From Flavobacterium sp. (GTDB lineage Bacteria > Bacteroidota > Bacteroidia > Flavobacteriales > Flavobacteriaceae), in contig NZ_JASLCE010000100.1 of the NCBI RefSeq assembly GCF_030146175.1, forward strand, positions 1 through 27,657: DNA of 27,657 nucleotides, in the 5' to 3' direction. This document shows, piece after piece, positions 16,250 to 24,995 of the stretch. The number at the start of each line of letters is the position of its first letter. Positions within the stretch are counted from its first letter, which is position 1. The position numbers and the translations under genes are program-made. The notes beneath the pieces are model-generated. The model was not told the origin of the DNA, did no database searches, and saw only the letters and a list, made by a program, of their open reading frames with translations.

Positions 16250-18469
16250 ATGACTGAGATTGATTTAGAACAAGAAAACAAAGCAATTGCGCGAGAATAC
16301 AAAGAACTACTTCGCATTAGTTACCAAACCCTTACCGAAGAAGATAAAAAACTGATCCGTAAAGCTTTTGATGTTGCTGTCGATGCACACAAAGATCAAC
16401 GTCGTAAATCCGGAGAAGCCTATATCTTCCATCCTATTGCCGTGGCTAAAATTGTCGCCTCCGAAATCGGACTTGGCGCCACTTCCATTGCCGCAGCACT
16501 AATGCACGATGTGGTCGAAGATACCGATATCACGATTGAAGACATCGAAAAAATGTTCAATCCTAAAATCGCGCAAATTGTCGATGGGTTAACCAAAATA
16601 GCCAAGGTAAAAACCGATCAGGAAATCTCGATGCAAGCCGAGAATTTCCGCAAAATGTTATTGACATTAAACGACGACGTACGCGTAATTCTAATCAAAA
16701 TTGCCGATCGTTTACACAATATGCAGACGATGGAAAGCATGGCTGATTATAAGCAGGCTAAAATCGCCTCGGAAACCCTGTATATTTATGCTCCGCTGGC
16801 GCATCGTTTGGGGTTGTACAACATCAAAACACAACTGGAAGATCTTGGACTAAAATACACCGAACCGGATGTATACCAAGATATTGTAAGCAAAATGAAA
16901 GAGACCAAAGAAGAACAGGAAGCTTACATTAAATCCATTTCCGATGTTCTTAAAAATTCCCTGGACGAAGAAGGCATCGAATACACGATGAAAGGACGTC
17001 CTAAATCCATCTACTCCATCCGGCGTAAAATGTTGGTTCAGGGAGTGACCTTTGATGAAGTTTACGACAAATTCGCCCTGCGGATTATCTATAGATCCAA
17101 GCCTCAGGAAGAAAAATTTCTGGCCTGGAAAATCTATTCGATTGTAACCGATCATTACCGTCCGAGTCCGAGCCGTTTGCGTGACTGGATTTCATCGCCG
17201 AAATCAACCGGTTATGAAGCCCTGCACATTACCGTTATGGGACCAAAAGGACGTTGGGTGGAAATTCAGGTGCGCAGCGAACGTATGGACGAAATTGCCG
17301 AAAAAGGATATGCCGCTCACTACAAATACAAACAAGGTGCCACTGAGGAAAATGGTCTTGACGTATGGTTAAACCAATTGCGCGAAGCGTTGGAAAACGC
17401 AGAAACCAATGCCGTCGATTTTGTAGAAGACTTTAAATTAAACCTGTATTCCAAAGAAATCTATGTGTTTACACCAAAAGGCGAAATCAAATCGCTGCCA
17501 AAAGGTGCCACTTCACTGGATTTTGCCTTTAGTATTCACTCCGAAATCGGAATGCATACCCGCGGAACACGGGTTAACGGAAAACTCGTACCGCTTAATC
17601 ATGTCCTGAATAGCGGTGATCAGGTTGAAATCATCACCTCACAAAACCAAAAGCCTACGGCAAGCTGGCTGGATTACGTAACCACATCGCGTGCGCGCAA
17701 TAAAATTAAAAGCGTGCTTAACGAAAGCACCAAGAAAATCGCCGAAGATGGTAAAGAGTTGCTAACGCGTAAATTAAAACATTTAAAAATTACGCTTAAC
17801 GAGACCACCGTTAACGAACTGGTGAACTATTTCAAGCTGCAAACCAGTCTGGATTTGTTTTACCGTGTCGGAGCCGGTCTGATCGACAACCAGCAATTAA
17901 AAGATTTTGCCGCGCAGAAAAACAATACCTTGATCAACTTCTTTAAAAACAAGATCAAACGTTCTCCTAATGTCGCACCGGAACAGCTGCACCGTAATGA
18001 GATTATAAAAAATTACGACTTACTCGTTTTCGGCAAGGAACAGGAAAAACTGGACTACAAACTGTCCAGCTGCTGTAATCCGATTCCGGGTGATGATGTT
18101 TTCGGGTTTATCACGATCAACGAAGGGATTAAAGTGCACCGTAAAGACTGTCCGAATGCCATTAGTTTACAGTCAAATTATGCCTACCGGATCATTCCGG
18201 CCAAATGGATCGATTCGTCTCAGGAAGAATTTAAAGCCATCCTTAAAATTACCGGAATGGACACCTTAGGTTTAACCAACGAGCTAACCAAGGTTATTTC
18301 CAATCAGATGCACGTAAACATTCAAAGCATCGCCCTTAGCGGTGAAGCCGGAATTTTTAACGGACAGGTAACCGTGGTCGTTCAAAACAATACCATCCTG
18401 AAAAAACTGATCGACAACATCAAAAAAATTGACGGTATCGACAAAGTCACCCGCGTTCATAAAAACTAA
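16250..18469 (+). CDS. rel: Bifunctional (p)ppGpp synthetase/hydrolase, RelA/SpoT family
   Basis: A 739-residue long Rel enzyme that makes and degrades the alarmone (p)ppGpp. The order is: HD hydrolase domain (about 45-200) with HPIAVAKIVASE and the H-D pair in ALMHDVVEDT (His86-Asp87) and ADRLHNMQTM, indicating active hydrolysis; synthetase domain (about 240-360) with GRPKSIYSIRRKM (249-261), STGYEALHITVMG and VEIQVRSERMDEIAEKGYAAH; TGS domain (about 404-465, IYVFTPKGEIKSLPKGATSL); a helical/zinc-finger-like region with the paired cysteines SSCCNPIPGDDVFGF; and a C-terminal ACT domain (about 660-739). Both catalytic halves look intact, as expected where one enzyme does both jobs. It has its own promoter and terminator. 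Confidence 0.97.
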   Translation: MTEIDLEQENKAIAREYKELLRISYQTLTEEDKKLIRKAFDVAVDAHKDQRRKSGEAYIFHPIAVAKIVASEIGLGATSIAAALMHDVVEDTDITIEDIEKMFNPKIAQIVDGLTKIAKVKTDQEISMQAENFRKMLLTLNDDVRVILIKIADRLHNMQTMESMADYKQAKIASETLYIYAPLAHRLGLYNIKTQLEDLGLKYTEPDVYQDIVSKMKETKEEQEAYIKSISDVLKNSLDEEGIEYTMKGRPKSIYSIRRKMLVQGVTFDEVYDKFALRIIYRSKPQEEKFLAWKIYSIVTDHYRPSPSRLRDWISSPKSTGYEALHITVMGPKGRWVEIQVRSERMDEIAEKGYAAHYKYKQGATEENGLDVWLNQLREALENAETNAVDFVEDFKLNLYSKEIYVFTPKGEIKSLPKGATSLDFAFSIHSEIGMHTRGTRVNGKLVPLNHVLNSGDQVEIITSQNQKPTASWLDYVTTSRARNKIKSVLNESTKKIAEDGKELLTRKLKHLKITLNETTVNELVNYFKLQTSLDLFYRVGAGLIDNQQLKDFAAQKNNTLINFFKNKIKRSPNVAPEQLHRNEIIKNYDLLVFGKEQEKLDYKLSSCCNPIPGDDVFGFITINEGIKVHRKDCPNAISLQSNYAYRIIPAKWIDSSQEEFKAILKITGMDTLGLTNELTKVISNQMHVNIQSIALSGEAGIFNGQVTVVVQNNTILKKLIDNIKKIDGIDKVTRVHKN

Positions 18470-18490
18470 AAAAGCTTTTTATTTATACTT

Positions 18491-18531
18491 CAAATAAGTA
18501 CTTAATTCCCGTTAAGTACTTATTTGTTTTT
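18491..18531 (+). terminator. Rho-independent terminator after rel
   Basis: CAAATAAGTACTTAA (18491-18505) and TTAAGTACTTATTTG (18512-18526) form a perfect 15-bp stem around a 6-base loop, followed by TTTTT (18527-18531). It separates rel from the Fur-family gene. Confidence 0.92.
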
Positions 18532-18600
18532 AAGAAGTTCTCACTTTTCGTTAATAAAAAACTAAAATTTTCCGATTCCGGAACATTACCAGATTAAAAC

Positions 18601-18631
18601 TTTACACTCCAAAAAATAAAGCTTATCTTTG
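18601..18631 (+). promoter_or_regulatory. Promoter of the Fur-family gene
   Basis: TATCTTTG at 18624-18631 is an exact match to the TAnnTTTG -7 element. The -33 position holds TTT at 18601-18603 with a 20-base spacer, one base off TTG. Transcription would begin near 18638, which excludes the upstream TTG (18629) as a start codon. Confidence 0.65.
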
Positions 18632-18655
18632 CGGGTATTTCATACCAAACCTACT

Positions 18656-19105
18656 ATGGAAAATAATAAGAATCAAGAAATTGTAAAAAGCGTATTCACT
18701 AAATATCTGGAAGAAAAAGGACACCGTAAAACACCGGAACGTTATGCTATTCTTCAGGAAATTTATGATAGCGCCGAGCATTTCGACATCGAATCCCTAT
18801 ACATCAAAATGAAAAACAAAAACTATCGTGTGAGCCGTGCAACGCTTTACAACACGATAGAATTATTATTGGAATGCGGTTTGGTTAGAAGACATCAGTT
18901 TGGACAAAATCAGGCGCATTATGAAAAGTCTTATTTTGACAAACAACACGATCACATTATCATGACCGATACCGGCGAAGTGATCGAATTTTGTGATCCG
19001 AGAATACAGACCATTAAAAAAACGATTGAGGAGATTTTCGATATCGAAATTCACAACCACTCGTTATACCTGTACGGACAGAAAAAACAGCACAAAGAGA
19101 ATTAA
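18656..19105 (+). CDS. Fur family metal-responsive transcriptional repressor
   Basis: A 149-residue regulator. The winged-helix DNA-binding half has [20 protein letters not shown] and the recognition segment [20 protein letters not shown] (57-76). The C-terminal half carries the metal ligands as [19 protein letters not shown] (96-114) and [11 protein letters not shown] (131-141), with His42 in EHFDIESLY as a further candidate. The CxxC pairs that bind structural zinc in many Fur proteins are missing: only Cys74 and Cys113 are present. It could be Fur or PerR-like; the sequence does not decide. I start at ATG 18656 because the longer TTG frame begins inside the -7 element. purA begins 56 bp after its stop with no terminator, so the two are probably co-transcribed. 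Confidence 0.92.
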   Translation: MENNKNQEIVKSVFTKYLEEKGHRKTPERYAILQEIYDSAEHFDIESLYIKMKNKNYRVSRATLYNTIELLLECGLVRRHQFGQNQAHYEKSYFDKQHDHIIMTDTGEVIEFCDPRIQTIKKTIEEIFDIEIHNHSLYLYGQKKQHKEN

Positions 19106-19161
19106 CAACTACGCATACGACAAATAACTATATTAAACACAAAACAACAAACAACAACAGA

Positions 19162-20433
19162 ATGACCGTAGATTTGCTACTAGGATTACAGTGGGGAGAC
19201 GAAGGAAAAGGAAAAATCGTTGACGTACTCACTTCAAAATACGACATTATTGCTCGTTTTCAAGGCGGACCAAACGCCGGACACACTTTAGAATTTGATG
19301 GAATCAAACACGTACTGCGAACCATTCCTTCCGGTATTTTCCACAAAAACTCCGTTAATATCATCGGAAACGGTGTCGTGATCGACCCGGTGGTTTTCCA
19401 GAAAGAATTGGAAGGCCTGGAAAAATTCAATATGGATATTAAATCCCGTTTGCTTATTTCCAGAAAAGCACATCTGATTTTACCAACACACCGTTTATTG
19501 GATGCCGCTTCGGAAGCTTCAAAAGGGAAAGCCAAAATTGGATCTACCCTTAAAGGAATCGGACCGACCTATATGGACAAAACCGGAAGAAACGGTTTAC
19601 GTGTAGGTGATATCGAACTTGCCGATTTCGAAGAACGTTACCGTACTTTGGCCGACAAACACGAAGCCATGATCTCGTTTTATGACGTAGACATGCAATA
19701 CAACCTAAAAGAACTGGAAGATGAGTTTTTTGCTGCCATCGAGGTTTTAAAAACACTTACGTTTATCGACAGCGAAGCATTCCTGAATCAGGCGATGAAA
19801 GATGGAAAATCGATCCTTGCCGAAGGTGCTCAGGGTTCCCTTCTTGACATCGATTTCGGAACCTATCCGTTTGTAACGTCTTCCAACACTACTGCTGCCG
19901 GTGCTTGTACCGGTTTGGGTATCGCTCCGAACAAAGTAAAAGATGTTTTCGGTATTTTTAAAGCGTATACAACCCGTGTAGGAAGCGGACCATTCCCAAC
20001 CGAGCTTCACGATGAAATCGGACAAACCATGGCACGCGTTGGAAACGAATTTGGATCGGTTACCGGAAGAGCCCGCCGTTGCGGATGGCTGGATTTGGTA
20101 GCCCTGAAATATGCGATTCAGGTTAATGGTGTTACACAATTGTATATGATGAAAGGCGATGTACTTTCCGGTTTTGATACCCTAAAAGTATGTACCGGTT
20201 ACAACTATAACGGCGAAACCATCAACCATTTACCGTATAACATCGAACCGGAAAACGTAACTCCGGTTTATGTGGCGAAAAAAGGCTGGAAAGCCGACCT
20301 AACCGGAATGACAACATACGAACAACTTCCGGCCGAATTAAAAGAATACATTGAATTTATCGAAAGTGAAGTGGAAGTACCAATCAAAGTGATTTCGGTT
20401 GGTCCCGACAGAACACAAACGATTCTGAAATAA
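19162..20433 (+). CDS. purA: Adenylosuccinate synthase
   Basis: A 423-residue GTP-dependent enzyme converting IMP and aspartate to adenylosuccinate, the first step from IMP to AMP. The hallmark N-terminus GLQWGDEGKGKIVD (8-21) contains the catalytic Asp13, and GGPNAGHT (35-42) contains His41. Further signatures are KIGSTLKGIGPTYMDKTGRN, the IMP-binding SNTTAAGACTGLG and the aspartate-loop region SVTGRARRCGWLDLVALKYA. Length is normal for the family. Its leader (19106-19161) is rich in A and C with almost no G and has no promoter motif, which supports read-through from the Fur-family gene. A hairpin terminator follows. Confidence 0.98.
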   Translation: MTVDLLLGLQWGDEGKGKIVDVLTSKYDIIARFQGGPNAGHTLEFDGIKHVLRTIPSGIFHKNSVNIIGNGVVIDPVVFQKELEGLEKFNMDIKSRLLISRKAHLILPTHRLLDAASEASKGKAKIGSTLKGIGPTYMDKTGRNGLRVGDIELADFEERYRTLADKHEAMISFYDVDMQYNLKELEDEFFAAIEVLKTLTFIDSEAFLNQAMKDGKSILAEGAQGSLLDIDFGTYPFVTSSNTTAAGACTGLGIAPNKVKDVFGIFKAYTTRVGSGPFPTELHDEIGQTMARVGNEFGSVTGRARRCGWLDLVALKYAIQVNGVTQLYMMKGDVLSGFDTLKVCTGYNYNGETINHLPYNIEPENVTPVYVAKKGWKADLTGMTTYEQLPAELKEYIEFIESEVEVPIKVISVGPDRTQTILK

Positions 20434-20437
20434 TCTG

Positions 20438-20467
20438 AAAAACGCTTCCAAACGGAGGCGTTTTTTT
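20438..20467 (+). terminator. Rho-independent terminator after purA
   Basis: AAAAACGCTTCC (20438-20449) pairs with GGAGGCGTTTTT across an AAAC loop, with one G-T wobble, and is followed by a T run to 20467. It begins 5 bases after the stop codon. Confidence 0.9.
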
Positions 20468-20534
20468 ATTTTTCGCATATTTTAATTATTTAATAAATTA
20501 TTCTTAATTAAAAATCCCGTTCGTAGATTTTACT

Positions 20535-20542
20535 TAAATTTG
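20535..20542 (+). promoter_or_regulatory. -7 promoter element of the OstA-like gene
   Basis: TAAATTTG at 20535-20542 matches TAnnTTTG exactly and lies 17 bases before the TTG start codon, giving a leader of about 11 bases. No convincing TTG was found at the -33 position. Confidence 0.5.
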
Positions 20543-20559
20543 GCACAAAATTTCAGACT

Positions 20560-22218
20560 TTGAAGCAATTCTTTCTTTTTCTTATAAGTTTCACTATTTG
20601 GTGTACTACTTCGGCAGTGGCACAACAAAAAAAAACAATCCAGATCATCCATACGGATTTCACCGACAGTAATCAAAATGAAATCCCGGGTGCTTCCATT
20701 CTTACCGGTAATGTTCAGATCGAACACGATGGTGTATTGATCAACTGTAATAAACTGTACTTTTTCGAAAAAGAAAATTATGCCAAAGCCTTTGGTAATG
20801 TAATTATGAACCAGGGCGATACTATTTTCATGAACAGCCGTTATGCCGAATACAATGGTAATGAAAAGTTTGCCTATGCCTCCGGCGAGGTTGTTTTGCG
20901 TTCACCCGAATCGACCTTAACCACCGATACGTTAAATTTTGATCGGAATATCCAACAGGCTTACTACAATTCCAACGGTACCATTATCAACAAAGACAAT
21001 ACCCTGAAAAGTAAATCCGGGCGCTATTATCTGAACGAAAAAAAGTATCAGTTCCTTACCGCAGTCACCGTAACCAATCCGCAATGTGTGATCAAATCCA
21101 ATCATCTGGATTTTTACGACAATTCGGGACATGCCTATGTTTTCGGTCCGTCTACAATTACGAGTAAAGACAATGTCATTTATACTGAAAGAGGATTTTA
21201 CGACACCAAAAAGGATCTGGCAACACTAACCAAAAATTCCACGATTAAATACGATAACAGGCTCATAAAGGGCGATAAGATATTTTACGACCGGAAGCGG
21301 GATTTTTCCTCCGCCACAGACAATGTCAAAATCACCGACACCATCAACAAAATGATTGTCCGGGGACATTATGCCGAAGTGTATAAAAAACAGGATTCCA
21401 TGTTTATCACCAAAAAGGCCTTACTTTCCAGTCTGGTCGAAAACGATTCGGTGTATATCCATGCCAAAAAACTACTGGTTACCGGAAAACAGGGCGAACG
21501 GATTATCCGTGGTTTTAACAACGCCCGTATCTACAAAATCGATATGAGCGGGAAATGTGATTCGATCCATTCCGATCAGAAAAAAGGATTAACCCAGCTT
21601 ATCGGAAAACCGGTACTCTGGAACAACGAAAGCCAAATGACCGGCGACGTCATTCATCTTATCGGTAATAATAAAACGGAAAAACTGGATTCTTTAAAAG
21701 TACTCAACAATGCTTTTATCGTACAGAAAGATACATTAGGAACCGGCTTTAATCAAGTAAAAGGACAGGACTTATTTGGCAAATTCAAAGACAATAAACT
21801 TTCCACTGTCGATTTGGTTAAAAACACCGAAAAGATCTACTATATGTATAACGACAAAAACGAGCTGGAAATGATCGATAAAGGCGTTAGTAGTCGGATC
21901 CATCTTGAACTGGAAGACAATAAAATTCAAACCATGACCGCCTTTGTCGACCCGAAAAGCGACAGTTATCCACCGGATCAGTTTCCGGAAAACGCACGAA
22001 AACTGCGTGGCTTTGTCTGGCGTGGCGACGAACGCATCAAATCCAAAGATGACATTTTCCCTCCGGAAGAACTCGCTTTGGACGCACAAATATTAAAAGA
22101 GAGTCTTGCGAAAGATCTCGAAAATGAAAAACCAATGGAGGCCACGAAAGAGACATTAGAATACGGCAAACCTCCCAAAAAAGAAAAAGCGAAAGCGAAA
22201 AACACCAAGAAAAAATGA
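20560..22218 (+). CDS. OstA-like (LptA/OstA domain) periplasmic protein
   Basis: 552 residues with a signal peptide (KQFFLFLISFTIWCTTSAVA, cleaved before QQ). The N-terminal part (about 25-290) consists of OstA/LptA-type beta repeats: SILTGNVQIEHDGVLINCNK, then KAFGNVIMNQGDTIFMNSRY and FAYASGEVVLRSPESTLTTD. In diderms these beta-jellyroll proteins carry lipopolysaccharide across the periplasm; this long Bacteroidota form may combine bridge and accessory functions, which is inference. The C-terminal half repeats the same beta pattern and ends in a Lys-rich tail (PPKKEKAKAKNTKKK). The start is TTG (20560): no ATG is available near the signal peptide. The stop overlaps the start of the class III aminotransferase gene by ATGA. 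Confidence 0.88.
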   Translation: MKQFFLFLISFTIWCTTSAVAQQKKTIQIIHTDFTDSNQNEIPGASILTGNVQIEHDGVLINCNKLYFFEKENYAKAFGNVIMNQGDTIFMNSRYAEYNGNEKFAYASGEVVLRSPESTLTTDTLNFDRNIQQAYYNSNGTIINKDNTLKSKSGRYYLNEKKYQFLTAVTVTNPQCVIKSNHLDFYDNSGHAYVFGPSTITSKDNVIYTERGFYDTKKDLATLTKNSTIKYDNRLIKGDKIFYDRKRDFSSATDNVKITDTINKMIVRGHYAEVYKKQDSMFITKKALLSSLVENDSVYIHAKKLLVTGKQGERIIRGFNNARIYKIDMSGKCDSIHSDQKKGLTQLIGKPVLWNNESQMTGDVIHLIGNNKTEKLDSLKVLNNAFIVQKDTLGTGFNQVKGQDLFGKFKDNKLSTVDLVKNTEKIYYMYNDKNELEMIDKGVSSRIHLELEDNKIQTMTAFVDPKSDSYPPDQFPENARKLRGFVWRGDERIKSKDDIFPPEELALDAQILKESLAKDLENEKPMEATKETLEYGKPPKKEKAKAKNTKKK

Positions 22219-23402
22219 TTCAGGATTTCTATAAATACCAGGCGCAAACTTCCCCGCACCCGTTAGCCATGGAAGTTTCGCACGCCAAAGGTTCTTATAT
22301 TTACGATACTACAGGAAAAAAATACCTCGATTTTGTTGCCGGAGTTTCGGCTTGTACACTAGGCCATCAACATCCGCGTGTAACCAATGCGATCAAAGAT
22401 CAACTGGACAAATACGCCCATGTAATGGTATATGGCGAATATGCCCAGGATCCATCTGTTCTTCTTTGTAAATTGCTGGCTGAAAATATGCCGGCCGAAC
22501 TAAACAAGACCTACCTGGTTAATTCCGGAACGGAAGCCACGGAAGGCGCACTAAAATTAGCCCGTCGTGTGACCGGCAGAAGTCAGCTGATTTCCTGTTT
22601 TAACGCCTATCACGGCAATACTATGGGATCGATGAGCGTAATGGGTTTTGAAGAGCGCAAACAAGTATTCCGCCCTTTGATTCCCGACGTGGATTTTATC
22701 ACTTTTAACAACGAAGAAGACTTACAAAAAATAACATCCAAAACCGCCGGAATCATTTTGGAAACCATTCAGGGTGGTGCCGGTTTTGTACAACCGTTTG
22801 ACGGCTTTCTTACGAAAGTACGCCAACGTTGCGACGAAGTGGGTGCCATGATGATTTTGGACGAAATCCAGCCCGGTTTCGGACGTACCGGAAAATTATT
22901 CGGTTTCCAGAATTACGATGTCGTTCCAGATATTGTGGTTATGGGTAAAGGAATGGGTGGCGGTATGCCGGTTGGTGCTTTTACGGCCAACGAAAAGCAT
23001 ATGGATCTTTTAAGCCACGATCCTAAACTAGGACACATTACAACTTTTGGTGGTCATCCAGTGATCGCAGCAGCGTGTTTAGCGACCTTACAGGAATTAG
23101 TTGAAACGGATCTGATGCAACAGGCGTTGGAAAAAGAAAAATTATTCCGTAAATTACTGGTACATCCGTTGATCACTGAAATCCGCGGCGAAGGTTTAAT
23201 GCTCGCCCCCATGACAGAAAGTCCTGAAATTACCAATAAAGTCATTTTTAAATGTCAGGAAAAAGGGTTGATTTTGTTCTGGTTGCTGTTTGAAGGCCGT
23301 GCCATACGTATTACGCCTCCCCTGACGCTTTCCAACGAAGAAATCGAAGAAGGATGTGGCATCATTATTGAAGCTATGAATGAAGTCATGAACGAGATGT
23401 AA
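22215..23402 (+). CDS. Class III PLP-dependent aminotransferase (acetylornithine/GABA aminotransferase fold)
   Basis: A 395-residue fold-type I aminotransferase. Visible sites: NSGTEATEGALKLARR (103-118, phosphate binding), NAYHGNTMGSM (130-140), ILETIQGGAG (181-190), MILDEIQPGFGRTG (213-226, Asp216 to the pyridine nitrogen), Schiff-base Lys245 in VVMGKGMGGGMPVGAF, and TTFGGHPV. The family includes acetylornithine, GABA and other omega-amino acid aminotransferases; no arginine-biosynthesis gene is nearby, so the substrate is open. It is usually annotated as aspartate aminotransferase family protein in flavobacteria. Its ATG overlaps the stop of the OstA-like gene (ATGA), so it is translated from the same message. 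Confidence 0.92.
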   Translation: MIQDFYKYQAQTSPHPLAMEVSHAKGSYIYDTTGKKYLDFVAGVSACTLGHQHPRVTNAIKDQLDKYAHVMVYGEYAQDPSVLLCKLLAENMPAELNKTYLVNSGTEATEGALKLARRVTGRSQLISCFNAYHGNTMGSMSVMGFEERKQVFRPLIPDVDFITFNNEEDLQKITSKTAGIILETIQGGAGFVQPFDGFLTKVRQRCDEVGAMMILDEIQPGFGRTGKLFGFQNYDVVPDIVVMGKGMGGGMPVGAFTANEKHMDLLSHDPKLGHITTFGGHPVIAAACLATLQELVETDLMQQALEKEKLFRKLLVHPLITEIRGEGLMLAPMTESPEITNKVIFKCQEKGLILFWLLFEGRAIRITPPLTLSNEEIEEGCGIIIEAMNEVMNEM

Positions 23403-23406
23403 CCCC

Positions 23407-23445
23407 TTGTGAATAAACTAAAATTGTTAATTAAATTGTTCACAA
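23407..23445. promoter_or_regulatory. Inverted repeat with two DnaA-box-like 9-mers
   Basis: TTGTGAA (23407-23413) and TTCACAA (23439-23445) are inverted around an AT-rich 25-base centre that includes TTAATTAA. The left half reads TGTGAATAA (23408-23416), the complement of TTATTCACA, an exact match to the DnaA-box pattern TTATnCACA. The right half reads TTGTTCACA (23436-23444), one mismatch. It could be an operator for the TPR gene; function is not shown. Confidence 0.3.
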
Positions 23446-23519
23446 CATAGCATTTCGATTTCTGAAAAAATAACAAACCTTTCCTAATTTTAATAAGGAT
23501 AATTTTAAACAACTGGAGT

Positions 23520-24923
23520 ATGAATTTGAGTCACGAGGAAGAAGATAATAGTTTATCCTTATCAAAGTTCGAATCGATGTTGAAAACCAACAAGGTATTC
23601 TTCTTTGACTCCGAAGAGTTTGAAGATATCATTCTTCATTATCTCGATACGGGTAAAATTAATTTAGCCAAAAAAGCCCTAAAACTTGGACTGGAACAGC
23701 ACCCAAAATCAACCGGTTTAAAACTGGTTCAGGTGGAGCTTCTGGTTTTTGACGACAAACTGGACATAGCCGAAAAATTATTAAATGATTTATACGCTAT
23801 CGAACCAACCAACGAAGAAATTTATATCCAGAAAGCCAATATTTATTCCAAAAAAGATCAGCACGACAAAGCGGTGGAACTTTTACAGATCGCTTTACGC
23901 TATACCGACGATTATGCCGACGTATATTCGCTTATCGGCATGGAGTACCTTTTTATGGACAATCTGGAACTAGCCAAGGAAAATTTCATCAAGTGTCTCG
24001 AAAACGATACCGAAGATCATTCCGCTTTATACAACGTAGTCTACTGTTTCGATTTTCTGGATCAAAACGACGATGCGATTCTTTTCTTAAACGGTTTTAT
24101 CGACCGAAATCCATATAGCGAAGTGGCCTGGCATCAGTTAGGTCGCCAGTATTATACGGTAAAAAACTACGAACAGGCGGTTCGCGCTTTCGATTATGCT
24201 ACGCTGATTGACGAAAGTTTTTTAGGTGCGTATCTTGAAAAAGCAAAAGCACTTGAAAAACTAAAAAAATACCAGGAAGCGATCGATTGTTACAACATCA
24301 CTATGGAGTTGGACGATCCAACGTCTTTTGCACTTTTACGCATCGGAAAATGCCACGAACGTCTTGGAAGAACCGATGTTGCCTTACAATTTTATCTAAA
24401 AACGGTACACGAAGATCCGTTGTTGGACAAAGCCTGGATTGCCATTACCGATTTCTATATCCGTCAGCGCAATTTCCAAAAAGCCTTGTACTATGTTAAC
24501 AAAGCAATTGGTATCGACAACGAAAACAAACTGTATTGGAAACGCTATGGCGCGATCAACAAACAACTAAGCTTTTTTGAGGAAGCCGAATATGGTTACC
24601 GCAAAGCCGTAGAGTTTGGCGATTATCAATTAGACACCTGGTTGTTCTGGGTTGACTTATTACAATTTTTAGGTGAATTCGACAGTGCCGTACAAACCTT
24701 ATTACAAGCTTCGGAGTTTTTCCCGGAAGAATACGAAATCGAATACCGATTGGCCGGATTGTACTATATGCTTCACGACGAAGAAAAAGGCAAAGTCCAC
24801 CTAAGCAACGGATTGCGATTAAACTTTAACAATCATACACTATTGGAAGAATTATTCCCGGTAATCTGGAATCAGAAAGCGATTCGAACACAGATTGAAA
24901 AGTATCAGAAATTAAACGAATAA
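23520..24923 (+). CDS. TPR-repeat protein
   Basis: A 467-residue protein without signal peptide or membrane segment, made almost wholly of tetratricopeptide repeats from about residue 35 to the end. Examples with the TPR spacing are AWHQLGRQYYTVKNYEQAVR, AYLEKAKALEKLKKYQEAID and ALLRIGKCHERLGRTDVALQ, together about ten to eleven 34-residue helical hairpins. Such proteins are scaffolds for protein-protein contact in the cytoplasm; the partner is not visible. The acidic N-terminus (MNLSHEEEDNSLSLSKFESM) is probably flexible. A 117-bp gap separates it from the aminotransferase gene and holds the inverted repeat described above. A hairpin terminator follows its stop. Confidence 0.92.
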   Translation: MNLSHEEEDNSLSLSKFESMLKTNKVFFFDSEEFEDIILHYLDTGKINLAKKALKLGLEQHPKSTGLKLVQVELLVFDDKLDIAEKLLNDLYAIEPTNEEIYIQKANIYSKKDQHDKAVELLQIALRYTDDYADVYSLIGMEYLFMDNLELAKENFIKCLENDTEDHSALYNVVYCFDFLDQNDDAILFLNGFIDRNPYSEVAWHQLGRQYYTVKNYEQAVRAFDYATLIDESFLGAYLEKAKALEKLKKYQEAIDCYNITMELDDPTSFALLRIGKCHERLGRTDVALQFYLKTVHEDPLLDKAWIAITDFYIRQRNFQKALYYVNKAIGIDNENKLYWKRYGAINKQLSFFEEAEYGYRKAVEFGDYQLDTWLFWVDLLQFLGEFDSAVQTLLQASEFFPEEYEIEYRLAGLYYMLHDEEKGKVHLSNGLRLNFNNHTLLEELFPVIWNQKAIRTQIEKYQKLNE

Positions 24924-24951
24924 GACGCATCCAAATACCATATTTTACCAG

Positions 24952-24959
24952 TATCTTTA
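24952..24959 (+). promoter_or_regulatory. aroE: Possible -7 element of aroE
   Basis: TATCTTTA at 24952-24959 differs from TAnnTTTG only in its last base. Transcription would begin near 24966, inside the left arm of the terminator hairpin, so an aroE message would not form the full stem. No clear TTG is seen at the -33 position. Confidence 0.35.
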
Positions 24960-24992
24960 CGGTTAATTGATTCATTTAATTAACCGTTTTTT
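24959..24992 (+). terminator. Rho-independent terminator of the TPR gene, touching the aroE start
   Basis: ACGGTTAATT (24959-24968) pairs with AATTAACCGT (24978-24987) around a short loop and is followed by TTTTT to 24992. The T run ends only three bases before the aroE ATG at 24996. Confidence 0.8.
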
Positions 24993-24995
24993 ATT

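Noticed and set aside
18629..18655. Longer N-terminus of the Fur-family protein from TTG at 18629
   Set aside because: The TTG lies in a perfect -7 element, so it would not be in the mRNA. The ATG at 18656 gives the usual family N-terminus.
19747..20139. Minus-strand frame of 130 codons opposite purA
   Set aside because: It lies wholly in purA in an antisense frame and shows no protein-like pattern of its own.
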